Of a stretch of 64,000 bases of DNA, positions 33,319 through 41,599 are shown piece by piece (position 1 is the first letter of the stretch; the number at the start of each line of letters is the position of its first letter). Under the pieces are notes generated by a model. It was not told where the DNA came from and searched no databases. It worked only from the letters and a program-made list of their open reading frames with translations. The translations under genes were made by a program, and so were the position numbers. This DNA comes from Moraxella sp. K1664 (GTDB lineage Bacteria; Pseudomonadota; Gammaproteobacteria; Pseudomonadales; Moraxellaceae), in the NCBI RefSeq assembly GCF_039693965.1, contig NZ_CP155576.1, positions 2,418,001 through 2,482,000 on the forward strand. The letters are read 5' to 3'.

Positions 33319-34575
33319 TTATTTTTTCATCTTTAACATCGCCTGATGACCTTCTTCCATTTTTGGTTTGACTTCCGAGATATAAATCCACACAAGGCTG
33401 ACCCACACCACACCAAACATAATCATAAATGCCGATGAACGCACGCCTGTGATGTCCACCGCCGCCCCAAACATGATGGGTAGGATAAATCCACCCAACC
33501 CCCCTGCCAGACCAACCACACCAGAGACCGCCCCCATGTTTTCTTTGTATTCATCCGATAAATATTTAAATACAGAGGCCTTACCGATGGCAAAGGCAAT
33601 ACCCAAAAAGAAAATCAAGATGGTAAAAATGGTGGCATTTAGACCAATGTGAAACGCTCGCTCACCGTGTACCGTTTTGACCACAAGATCTGTTTGGGGG
33701 TATGATAAGATGAACAAAAACAAAAAAGATGCCCACAGTACCCACCATGTTACGGTATGGGCTGAGTATTTGTCCGACAGCCAACCACCAAGTGCACGCA
33801 GTACGCCCCCTGGCAAGCTAAAACATGCCGCCAAAAATGCTGCTGTTTGTAGGCTAAATTCATACTCATTAACATAATATTTGGTCATCCACAAAGCAAG
33901 GGCAACATAGCCACCAAAGACAATGGAATAATACTGACTATAACGCCACACATTGGGGTCTTTTAACACCGCCAATTGACTGGCAAAACTTACATTACTT
34001 GCCGAACGGTGAGCCTTATTATCAAAAGACATGAACCAAAAGCCAATGGCAGTAACAAGCATTATCCCTGCATACACCTTTGGCAAAAACTGCCAACCGC
34101 CATAAGCGATGATGGCAGGGCCTACCATTTTGGTGAGTGCCGAACCTGCATTACCTGCCCCAAACACACCCATGGCAAACCCTTGACGGTCTGCTTCAAA
34201 CCACTTAGCGACATAAGCAATCCCAACCGAAAATGAGCCACCTGCCAGCCCTGCAAACAGACCCAGCACCAAAAACTGCCAATAGGCATTGGCATAACTC
34301 ATCAAAAATATTGGCACAACACATGCCATCATCAAAGCAAAAAGCACAACCTTTCCGCCATATTTATCCGTCATCATGCCAAGTGGCAGACGAACAAGAG
34401 AACCTGTCAGCACAGGTGTGGCAGCAAGTAGCCCAAATTGGGTCTCAGATAAGTCTAGTGCTTTTTGGATTGGGATGCCAAGCACCGCAAACATCATCCA
34501 AATCATAAAGCAGACGGTAAATGCGATGGTCGATGAAGTTAGTACAAGCAGTTGTTTTGATTTTTCGGTTGCCAT
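33319..34575 (-). CDS. narK: nitrate/nitrite transporter NarK
   Basis: NarK moves nitrate in and nitrite out for nitrate respiration. The 418-residue MFS protein has about 12 membrane helices and the NNP-family signatures GLFAGLAGGSFSVGIAYVAKW (nitrate signature 1, with the second at GVVGLAGGLGGFILPIMFG). The conserved arginine in LVRLPLGMMTDKYGGKV lies in helix 2/loop. It is divergent from narX and shares with it an intergenic region holding a perfect FNR box, so it is probably induced without oxygen and modulated by NarL. Confidence 0.93.
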   Translation of the reverse strand: MATEKSKQLLVLTSSTIAFTVCFMIWMMFAVLGIPIQKALDLSETQFGLLAATPVLTGSLVRLPLGMMTDKYGGKVVLFALMMACVVPIFLMSYANAYWQFLVLGLFAGLAGGSFSVGIAYVAKWFEADRQGFAMGVFGAGNAGSALTKMVGPAIIAYGGWQFLPKVYAGIMLVTAIGFWFMSFDNKAHRSASNVSFASQLAVLKDPNVWRYSQYYSIVFGGYVALALWMTKYYVNEYEFSLQTAAFLAACFSLPGGVLRALGGWLSDKYSAHTVTWWVLWASFLFLFILSYPQTDLVVKTVHGERAFHIGLNATIFTILIFFLGIAFAIGKASVFKYLSDEYKENMGAVSGVVGLAGGLGGFILPIMFGAAVDITGVRSSAFMIMFGVVWVSLVWIYISEVKPKMEEGHQAMLKMKK

Positions 34576-34895
34576 AATCCCCCCTTAATTAGGGTATAAT
34601 TGGCGTGGCTAATGATAAAGTTGCCCTACCTGCCATCGCCAAGTTTGTTAAAGAACTGTTTCAATATTGTTGTTGTTATCATAGTGAAATTTTATTAAAA
34701 AATCCTTGATTATAATCAAGTTTTTATTGGCAAAATTTCTATATAATAGCCAACTACTTCTTTGGTAGTATGGCTTAATTTGGGTTTATCGCTTATAAAA
34801 TACCATTTTTTTCAACTACTTATAAAAAGTAGCTGACCAATTTTACTAAAAATCATTCATCATTTTTAGTCATGAACTTTTTGGGAGTATAGCTC
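34576..34895. promoter_or_regulatory. narK-narX divergent control region
   Basis: This 320-bp region has no gene. It holds an FNR-type palindrome at 34706-34719 and one -10 element on each side: TATAAT at 34742-34747 for narX, and TATGAT on the minus strand at 34678-34683 for narK. Several short A/T-rich heptamers such as TACTTAT/TACTTCT and their inverses lie between 34748 and 34840 and might be NarL sites, but they are too degenerate to call. The narX leader is about 140 bases long. Confidence 0.7.
34706..34719. promoter_or_regulatory. FNR/Anr binding site
   Basis: TTGATTATAATCAA is a perfect match to the FNR consensus TTGAT-N4-ATCAA. Its centre is 32.0 bases from the centre of both -10 hexamers, which places it at about -41.5 from either transcription start, the class II activator position, in both directions. 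Confidence 0.85.
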
Positions 34896-36959
34896 GTGCC
34901 ACTTGCCTTGTTAAAACAATTTGCCCATTGGATAAGCCCGACCACAGTCGGGCATTCCATGACACGGCGTGCAGGCTTGGCGGTGGCGTTTATTTTTTGT
35001 ACGATTTTGACCGCTTCCACATACAGCTTTTATCTTGCCAATACTGCCGAAAAGGACGCCCAAGCCATCAATGACGCAGGTTCCATTCGCATGGCAACCT
35101 ACCGTATCAATCACGAGTTGGCACTGTCGACAAACCCAAATTCACCCCACACGCCAAACCCCATCTTGGCAGACGACATGACCGCCCGTCTTGACAAACT
35201 AAGCCTATACCAAGCCAAAAACAGCAATAAACATGGCGACATTGATGAGACACTTACCGAAATCCGCCATGATTGGGAACACACCTTACTGCCAAGTTTA
35301 GAACAAAGCGACAGCACGGCATTTTATCAGCATTCTTTGGTGTTTTTGGATGATGTCAATCATCTGGTGGACGCCATCGGCAAACGCAACGAGCACCGCC
35401 AAGAACACCAACAACACGTCCAAATCATCTCGCTACTACTCATCACCTTTGTGATGTTGGTCGGCATGTGGGAGCTACACCGCAATGCTTTAACCCCCCT
35501 AAAAAACCTAACTGCCACCGCTCGGCATTTTAGGCAAGGCAAATCGCTTGACATGCAAGCGGGCAAGATGGACATCAAAGGCTATCAAGAGCTAAACGAG
35601 CTGTCGGACGCGTTTTTTGCCATGCTGACGCTCATCAAAAACCACCAAGCTGAGCTTGAAACCGAAGTCAAACGCAAAACGCACCATCTCACCCAAAGCA
35701 ACAAGGCTCTATATAGCCTGTACCATTTTGCTGAGAAAATCGCCACCACGCACCATCTTAACACCGAAGAGCTTCATGAACTCATTCAAAATTTCGCTCA
35801 CCTACTGCCCAACACAGAGCTGTCACTGTGCATTCATGGGCAAAATTTTGAAAATAACGTCATCATGAGTCTGTCGGAGCGTAAACACCATGACTTTTGT
35901 ACGCCTGACGACTGCGAGCATTGCGACCTAAAAACCGACACGCACACCCGTATCATCCCCATCAAAAGCACCGATACCAACTGGGGTGAGCTACTGGTGC
36001 GTGAGCCTGTCAGCCCTGTGGCAAAAAACCGCATTGCCTTACTTAACATCAGCGACGATAACGGTTTGTCCGAGCAAGACCTGCTCGGCATTTTGGCACA
36101 GCTCATCGCCTTGACCTTTATGTCAAACCAACGCCAAAAACAAGCCGAAGAGCTGCTGCTGTCCGAAGAGCGTAACACCTTTGCCCGTGAATTGCACGAC
36201 TCCATCGCCCAGACGTTGTCGCACCTAAAAATCCAGTCCGCCATGCTAAAAACCCTAGGCGAACAAGAGAAAAAACTGCTTGCTGATGAGCCAAACCTAC
36301 AAAACAAAGAGACTTTACTAAAAATCCATCAAAAACAAGACAAAGTCCGCACCGACCTAAATGACGGCACCAGCCACGCCTATGCCCAGCTTCGGGATTT
36401 GTTAAACACCTTCCGCCTAAAAGTGGATGGGGGTGATTTTAATGACGCCTTAAAAATGACGGTTGAAGAGTTTGAAGCCAAAGGCGGATTTAACATTAAC
36501 TTTGACAACCAAGTACTGACCCTAAACCTATCTGCGTCCGAGCAGGTGGATTTGTTGCAAATCACCCGAGAGGCCCTGTCCAACGTCCACAAGCACGCCC
36601 ACGCCAAGAACGTCAATATCACGCTCTACCAAGACAGCATCAGTTATGAAGTCATCTTGCGTATCAGTGATGATGGCATTGGCATTTGTCAAAGCGACAA
36701 ACAAAAGCCTGAACATTATGGGCTTAGCACCATGAGTGAGAGGGCATTGAATTTAGGTGGCACGATAAGCACCGAACCAATTCGCCCCACAGGTACCGAA
36801 GTATTTGTTCGCTTTTTACCCCAATTTTTCTTAAAAAAGCTCAAAAGCCCACGCCCCAAACCCAAGCTCAAAGAATGGACTGCCGAACAAATCAGCACCG
36901 CCACTTATGAGCTTACCCATGAACTCGATGATGAATTTGGTAAAACATCGGAGTCATAA
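34896..36959 (+). CDS. narX: nitrate/nitrite sensor histidine kinase NarX
   Basis: NarX senses periplasmic nitrate/nitrite and phosphorylates NarL. The 687-residue protein has TM1 (about 26-48), a periplasmic domain opening with the P-box AINDAGSIRMATYRINHE (about 57-74), TM2 (about 178-196), HAMP, a cysteine-bearing linker (FCTPDDCEHCDL, about 330), the HisKA_3 box FARELHDSIAQTLSHLKIQ with the phospho-histidine near residue 434, and a HATPase with REALSNVHKHAHAKNV and DDGIGI. A 60-residue basic/acidic tail follows the ATPase. The start codon is GTG. It precedes narL. Confidence 0.93.
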   Translation: MPLALLKQFAHWISPTTVGHSMTRRAGLAVAFIFCTILTASTYSFYLANTAEKDAQAINDAGSIRMATYRINHELALSTNPNSPHTPNPILADDMTARLDKLSLYQAKNSNKHGDIDETLTEIRHDWEHTLLPSLEQSDSTAFYQHSLVFLDDVNHLVDAIGKRNEHRQEHQQHVQIISLLLITFVMLVGMWELHRNALTPLKNLTATARHFRQGKSLDMQAGKMDIKGYQELNELSDAFFAMLTLIKNHQAELETEVKRKTHHLTQSNKALYSLYHFAEKIATTHHLNTEELHELIQNFAHLLPNTELSLCIHGQNFENNVIMSLSERKHHDFCTPDDCEHCDLKTDTHTRIIPIKSTDTNWGELLVREPVSPVAKNRIALLNISDDNGLSEQDLLGILAQLIALTFMSNQRQKQAEELLLSEERNTFARELHDSIAQTLSHLKIQSAMLKTLGEQEKKLLADEPNLQNKETLLKIHQKQDKVRTDLNDGTSHAYAQLRDLLNTFRLKVDGGDFNDALKMTVEEFEAKGGFNINFDNQVLTLNLSASEQVDLLQITREALSNVHKHAHAKNVNITLYQDSISYEVILRISDDGIGICQSDKQKPEHYGLSTMSERALNLGGTISTEPIRPTGTEVFVRFLPQFFLKKLKSPRPKPKLKEWTAEQISTATYELTHELDDEFGKTSES

Positions 36960-37053
36960 ATGGGGTATAATAGAGTATTCTGTCACATTTATTAAACCGA
37001 TTATTTATTTAACTTAACCGATTTCACCTAACCAACCAGCCAAAGATATTATC

Positions 37054-37713
37054 ATGAGCCAAAAAATCTATACCGCCACCAGCCCTGCCCGCCTATTGCT
37101 TGTTGATGACCACCCCATGTTACGACGTGGCGTGGCGGACTTGCTATCCTTAGAGATGGACATTGAAGTGGCAGGAGAAGCCAATCATGGCATTGAAGCG
37201 TTGAGCTTTTTACAAGATGAGAGCGTGGATTTGATTGTGCTAGACCACAACATGCCCGTGATGAACGGACTTGAAACCCTAAAAGCCATCCGAGAACGCC
37301 AAATTGACGGCAAAGTGCTACTATTCACCGTCTCTGACAACATCAAAGACGTTCAAGACGCCCTAGCGTTGGGCGTGGACGGCTATCTGTTAAAGGACAT
37401 GGAATCCGATGAGATTATTGGCAATATCCGCCGTATCCTGCGTGGCGAGCTTGTTATTAGCCCTGCTCTTGCACCCATTTTGGCAGCTGCCATACGAAAG
37501 CCTGTCCAACCTGAAAGCAACCCTGATTTGACCGAGCGTGAATTACAGGTGCTCTATATGATACGAGATGGCATGAGTAACAAAATGATAGGTAACAAAT
37601 TGGGCATTGCTGAATCTACTGTTAAAGTGCATGTCAAGCACATTTTGGCGAAAATCAGCTTACGCACTCGTGTGGAAGCTGCTGTGTGGGCGGTAGAAAA
37701 TTTGGACAAATAA
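37054..37713 (+). CDS. narL: nitrate response regulator NarL
   Basis: The partner of NarX. The 219-residue protein has a receiver domain (LLLVDDHPMLRRGVADLL, phospho-acceptor in LIVLDHNMPVMNGLE near residue 65, lysine in GYLLKDME) and a LuxR-type helix-turn-helix (LTERELQVLYMIRDGMSNKM, then IAESTVKVHVKHIL). It would bind NarL heptamers upstream of nitrate-respiration genes, including probably narK. It lies 94 bp after narX; TATAAT at 36966 could give it an extra promoter. Confidence 0.93.
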   Translation: MSQKIYTATSPARLLLVDDHPMLRRGVADLLSLEMDIEVAGEANHGIEALSFLQDESVDLIVLDHNMPVMNGLETLKAIRERQIDGKVLLFTVSDNIKDVQDALALGVDGYLLKDMESDEIIGNIRRILRGELVISPALAPILAAAIRKPVQPESNPDLTERELQVLYMIRDGMSNKMIGNKLGIAESTVKVHVKHILAKISLRTRVEAAVWAVENLDK

Positions 37714-37715
37714 TC

Positions 37716-38567
37716 CTAGTCACTAACCAACGCAAGCAATCTCTCAGCATCCATCAGGCAGTATTGCGACTTGCGTTTGGTGATGAGTCCTGCACCAATG
37801 AGTTCTTTTAGGGTGCGAGAGAGTGTCTCAGGACGCAGTCCAATTTGCCCTGCCAACTGTTTTTGGCTAAATGGCAACTCAAACGGCACACCCACAGGAT
37901 AATGTGTCAAAAAGTAATAGCTGAGTTTGGATTTGGCTTGGACAAAAGCAAGTAGGTCGCTACTGATGAGATGATAGTACATACGCTTACTTATGGTGTT
38001 GCAAAACCACATGATAAGATTACCCAAATCAAAATCAGCAATACTCTCAAAATAAGCCTGCACTGGCAACGTCGCCACGATGGTCGGCTGTTTGGCGGTG
38101 GCGGTCAGCTGATGAATGCCCCGCTCTTTGACGAGCAGTTTGGAATGACGTGTGGCGATATTGGCTTTACTGGGGGCTTGTCCACCCACATCATCCATCT
38201 GTCCGACCTGATGAATGCCCGTGCCAAAGTTAGGATAATCATCTCGCTCCAAGCCCCACAGCACGCTCTCGTTAATCAGCCCCATCTCATGATAGCTGGC
38301 AATCAAGCATGCCTGCCCGCTCGGCAGTTCACGATAACACATCACCTGCCCATCTAGCAAAAAATACAAATTCTCAACCACGCTGTGCTGAATAAAAATC
38401 AGCTCACTCTTGGCGTATTCATGAATGACAACCTGATCAAGTAACTCATCTTTGACTGTCTCTCCTGCAACAGATTGGGGCAAAAGAGCAAATAAAGGAT
38501 GAGTCCGTAAGGTATCAAGGTAGGCTTTTTTGGTGTGTTCAGCAGATTTTATCATCTTCTTAGCCAT
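37716..38567 (-). CDS. Crp/Fnr-family transcriptional regulator
   Basis: A protein of about 283 residues from MAKKMIKSAEHTKKAY. A cyclic-nucleotide-binding-type beta roll (ELIFIQHSVVENLYFLLDGQ) is interrupted by an insert of about 55 residues (YPNFGTGIHQVG to ATRHSKLLVKERG), followed by a dimerisation helix and a helix-turn-helix: FSQKQLAGQIGLRPETLSRT. The ETLSR recognition helix has the E..SR contacts that read TTGAT half-sites in FNR. The N-terminal cysteine cluster of FNR is missing, so an oxygen-sensing FeS cluster of that type is unlikely; a nitric-oxide-responsive or other role is possible. Its stop lies two bases beyond the narL stop, tail to tail. Confidence 0.85.
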   Translation of the reverse strand: MAKKMIKSAEHTKKAYLDTLRTHPLFALLPQSVAGETVKDELLDQVVIHEYAKSELIFIQHSVVENLYFLLDGQVMCYRELPSGQACLIASYHEMGLINESVLWGLERDDYPNFGTGIHQVGQMDDVGGQAPSKANIATRHSKLLVKERGIHQLTATAKQPTIVATLPVQAYFESIADFDLGNLIMWFCNTISKRMYYHLISSDLLAFVQAKSKLSYYFLTHYPVGVPFELPFSQKQLAGQIGLRPETLSRTLKELIGAGLITKRKSQYCLMDAERLLALVSD

Positions 38568-38759
38568 ACAAAATAAATGATGCCATAATACTGTGCTGTA
38601 TGTGCCATCCATATTCCCCAAAAGCACAGATAAAACCCATCACCTACCCCTTTTGGCTAGTATTTGGTTACTGACTTTTGGCGGTTATTGGTATGGCAAT
38701 GCTTGATGAATGTGCTATTTTATGGCATATCAAACTTATTCACACCTTTGGAGCATGAC

Positions 38760-39383
38760 ATGTTGTCCGACTTATTGACATCCAACCGTTTTTGGGCTCA
38801 AAGTTTATCCGCTCGCAATCCTGACTATTTTCCAAGCCTTGCCCGCCAGCAGTCGCCCAATTATTTTTGGATTGGTTGCTCTGACAGTCGTGTTCCTGCC
38901 AATGAAGTGGTTGGACTCATGCCCGGAGAATTGTTCGTGCATCGCAATGTGGCAAACATGGTCGTCGCCACCGACATGAATCTGCTTTCCGCCCTGCAAT
39001 ACGCCGTGGACATGTTAAAGGTTGAACACATCATTGTTTGTGGTCATTATGGCTGTGGTGGGGTGCGTGCTGCCCTATCACACCAAGAATTTGGGCTGAT
39101 TGATAACTGGTTACGCTCCTTAAAAGGCATTTATTATCAGCATTTGGATAAATTTAACAATTTAGACATTGATGAGCAAATTGACCTTTTATGTCAGCTT
39201 AACGTCAAGCGTCAGGTAACCAATGTTTGCCACACCACCATCGTCCAAAACGCATGGCACAGGGGGCAAAAGTTGTCCGTACACGGCTGGATTTATGGGT
39301 TAAAAGATGGCTTGATTCATGACCTACAGGTAAGTGTGAATGATTTTAGTCAGCTAAAAGACGCTTTTGTGTATGAAGTGTAG
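38760..39383 (+). CDS. can: beta-class carbonic anhydrase
   Basis: Interconverts CO2 and bicarbonate. From MLSDLLTSNRFWAQ (GGAG upstream) the protein has 207 residues. Zinc ligands are Cys40 and Asp42 in CSDSRVPA, and His96 and Cys99 in CGHYGCGGV; the active-site Asp/Arg pair is in the same CSDSR motif. Length and the DNWLRSLK segment match E. coli Can, a type II beta enzyme. It is divergent from the Crp/Fnr-family gene, which might regulate it. Confidence 0.94.
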   Translation: MLSDLLTSNRFWAQSLSARNPDYFPSLARQQSPNYFWIGCSDSRVPANEVVGLMPGELFVHRNVANMVVATDMNLLSALQYAVDMLKVEHIIVCGHYGCGGVRAALSHQEFGLIDNWLRSLKGIYYQHLDKFNNLDIDEQIDLLCQLNVKRQVTNVCHTTIVQNAWHRGQKLSVHGWIYGLKDGLIHDLQVSVNDFSQLKDAFVYEV

Positions 39384-39415
39384 CACCCGCTCTACTTATT
39401 TAACCACTCGTTTAA

Positions 39416-41446
39416 TTACTCATTTAACGTCAGTCGCACCGACGTGATGGCATTGTCATCATTGATAAAGTTATCCCGATACAGGCTTTGTAAGACAGGG
39501 CTGTTTAACAGCTGATTGCTGGCGATGACTAATACCCGCTCATCTCGCTGTTTTTGTTTTTGTACAGGCGTGGCAAGATGAGCAAATTCGCTTTGGGACA
39601 GCAGTGGTGTCTCATCACGCAAGCGACCGTTTGCAAAATCTTGACCAAATTTTTTGGCAAAGCTCTTAAAACTTGAAAAAATCTGCTTGTTATGCTCAGG
39701 CACATACAGCTGACTCTCGCCATCTATCTGCCCCACCATCATCGCATGACTCACCATCGCCAATTCATCGGCATCAAGCTTATGCTCACGGCGTGCCATC
39801 GCCACCCAATAATCCCATTTTTCTGGTGTCCACTCGCCTGCCAACGCTACCTGCTGTGGCATGAGTTCATTTTTTAACTGCTCTTTGGTTATCTGCCCTG
39901 ACGGTTTGATGTCGCTGATTGATTGAGAATTGTTTACCTCTTGACCAATTTCTTGATTACCAATTTCTTGATTACCAATTTCTTGATTACCAATTTCTTG
40001 ATTACCAATTTCTTGATTACCAATTTCTTGATGATAATTTTCTACAATTTCTGTATTTTGTGAAATCGCCAAACTTTCATTATTTAAACTTTCATTATTT
40101 AAACTTTCATTATTTAAACTTTCATTATTTAAACTTTCATTATTTAAACTTTCATTATTTAAACTTTCATTATTTAAACTTTCATTATTTAAACTTTCAT
40201 TATTTAAACTTTCATTATTTAAACTTTCATTATTTAAACTTTCATTATTTAAACTTTCATTATTTAAACTTTCATTATTTAAATTTTGATTGATAGGATT
40301 ATCTATTTCTTGATTTAAAATTGGTTTGGGTTCTTGATAAATCACTTCATGAGTGGCAAGCGGACGAAACGCAAGCAGTCGCAAAATCCCCATTTCCAAC
40401 GCCTGCATGGGCGTACTGGCAAGGCGAACGCTGTCTCGTGCCTTAACACTAATCTCATAATAAAGCTGTATGACATCGGCAGGCAAGGTGCGAGCAAGCT
40501 CATAAAACGCCTGTTTTTGCTCATCGTTCATATCAAGGGGCATATCGGGCAAAATCTGCACGAGTGCCATCGCATGAAAGCTGTCCACAAGGCGGTCAAG
40601 CAAGGCGGTAGCGTCCACCATTTGCTCACGCATTCTGGCGATGTGGCGAGCCACGCCCGAGCGGTCATCGTGATAAATATCACGCACCAAATCCAGCACA
40701 TCAAGGCTATCCACAAGCCCGAGCATCTCCATGACGGTATCCGCCCCCACCTGCCCGCCACCAAACGCAATGGCTTGGTCGGTCAAGGATAGGGCATCAC
40801 GCACTGAGCCTTTGGCGGACTGAGCCAACTGCCACAAGGCGGTATCATCGTGGGCGATGTTCTCAGCGTGCAGGATTTTGGCTAAGTGGGCGTGGAGCAA
40901 CGCTTGCGACATCGGACGAAGCACAAATTGCAAACAGCGAGAGACAATGGTAATGGGGAGCTTTTGTGGGTCAGTGGTCGCTAGGATAAATTTGACGTGC
41001 TCAGGCGGTTCTTCGAGCGTTTTTAACAGGGCATTAAACGAATGCGTGGAGAGCATATGCACTTCGTCAATGAGATACACCTTGTACCGCCCTTGGGTGG
41101 GGGCGTAGGGGACATTTTCTAGCAAGTCCCGAGTGTCTTCTACTTTGGTGCGAGAGGCAGCGTCAATCTCAATTAGGTCAATAAACCGCCCATGATCAAC
41201 ACTGATACAAGTATCACACACACCGCAAGGAGTGCTGGTGATGCCTGTTTGGCAATTTAGGCATTTTGCCAAAATCCGTGCAATGGTCGTCTTACCCACA
41301 CCCCGAGTACCTGTAAACAGATAAGCATGGTGCAATCGCCCTGCATCAATGGCATGTGACAAGGCTTGGGAGACATGAGTTTGTCCCAATAATTCGCTAA
41401 AATTCTTGGGGCGGTATTTGCGTGCTAAAACTTGGTATTCGGACAT
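39416..41446 (-). CDS. dnaX: DNA polymerase III subunits gamma and tau
   Basis: DnaX is the clamp-loader ATPase; tau also bridges polymerase and helicase. The 676-residue protein starts MSEYQVLARKYRPKNFSELL and has Walker A GTRGVGKTTIAR, a four-cysteine zinc site (CLNCQTGITSTPCGVCDTC) and DEVHMLSTHSFNALLKTLEE. The linker between the clamp-loader part and the C-terminal tau domain is filled with two in-frame 15-bp tandem arrays coding for about 14 NNESL and about 6 EIGNQ units. The C-terminal domain (KWDYWVAMARREHKLDADEL) follows. A programmed frameshift giving gamma was not evident. Confidence 0.94.
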   Translation of the reverse strand: MSEYQVLARKYRPKNFSELLGQTHVSQALSHAIDAGRLHHAYLFTGTRGVGKTTIARILAKCLNCQTGITSTPCGVCDTCISVDHGRFIDLIEIDAASRTKVEDTRDLLENVPYAPTQGRYKVYLIDEVHMLSTHSFNALLKTLEEPPEHVKFILATTDPQKLPITIVSRCLQFVLRPMSQALLHAHLAKILHAENIAHDDTALWQLAQSAKGSVRDALSLTDQAIAFGGGQVGADTVMEMLGLVDSLDVLDLVRDIYHDDRSGVARHIARMREQMVDATALLDRLVDSFHAMALVQILPDMPLDMNDEQKQAFYELARTLPADVIQLYYEISVKARDSVRLASTPMQALEMGILRLLAFRPLATHEVIYQEPKPILNQEIDNPINQNLNNESLNNESLNNESLNNESLNNESLNNESLNNESLNNESLNNESLNNESLNNESLNNESLNNESLNNESLAISQNTEIVENYHQEIGNQEIGNQEIGNQEIGNQEIGNQEIGQEVNNSQSISDIKPSGQITKEQLKNELMPQQVALAGEWTPEKWDYWVAMARREHKLDADELAMVSHAMMVGQIDGESQLYVPEHNKQIFSSFKSFAKKFGQDFANGRLRDETPLLSQSEFAHLATPVQKQKQRDERVLVIASNQLLNSPVLQSLYRDNFINDDNAITSVRLTLNE
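39946..40035. repeat. 15-bp tandem repeat A in dnaX
   Basis: Five perfect copies of CAATTTCTTGATTAC (39946-40020) plus a partial sixth. They encode repeated QEIGN on the minus strand. Because the unit is a multiple of three, copy-number change keeps the frame. Confidence 0.95.
40072..40290. repeat. 15-bp tandem repeat B in dnaX
   Basis: Thirteen perfect copies of TATTTAAACTTTCAT (40081-40275), with a truncated unit before (40072-40080) and a diverged unit after (40276-40290). They encode repeated NNESL. The perfect identity points to recent expansion. Confidence 0.97.
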
Positions 41447-41460
41447 GACAGATGGGCAAA

Positions 41461-41488
41461 GCGGTATAAATTTATGCCATTATACCGC
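41461..41488 (-). promoter_or_regulatory. inverted repeat with -10 element before dnaX
   Basis: GCGGTATAA and TTATACCGC form a perfect 9-bp inverted repeat 15-42 bases upstream of the dnaX start. The upstream arm contains TATAAT on the minus strand (41479-41484), so this may be the dnaX promoter overlapped by an operator or hairpin. No good -35 was found. Confidence 0.35.
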
Positions 41489-41599
41489 ATTTTGTCTATT
41501 TAGAATACCGATTTTGGCTTTACTTGTGGCTGACCACACGTTTTGACCACGGTTGATTTTTCAAAAGTTGATTTTATTCAAAAGCCATTTGAATGCCCA

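Noticed and set aside
40072-40290. CRISPR-like array because of regular repeats in dnaX
   Set aside because: The units are contiguous 15-mers with no spacers and lie within a conserved coding frame.
39919-40293. Open frame of FHYLN and QFLDY repeats on the plus strand opposite dnaX
   Set aside because: It is the antisense reading of the two 15-bp arrays; a repeat unit divisible by three keeps every frame open, so length proves nothing.
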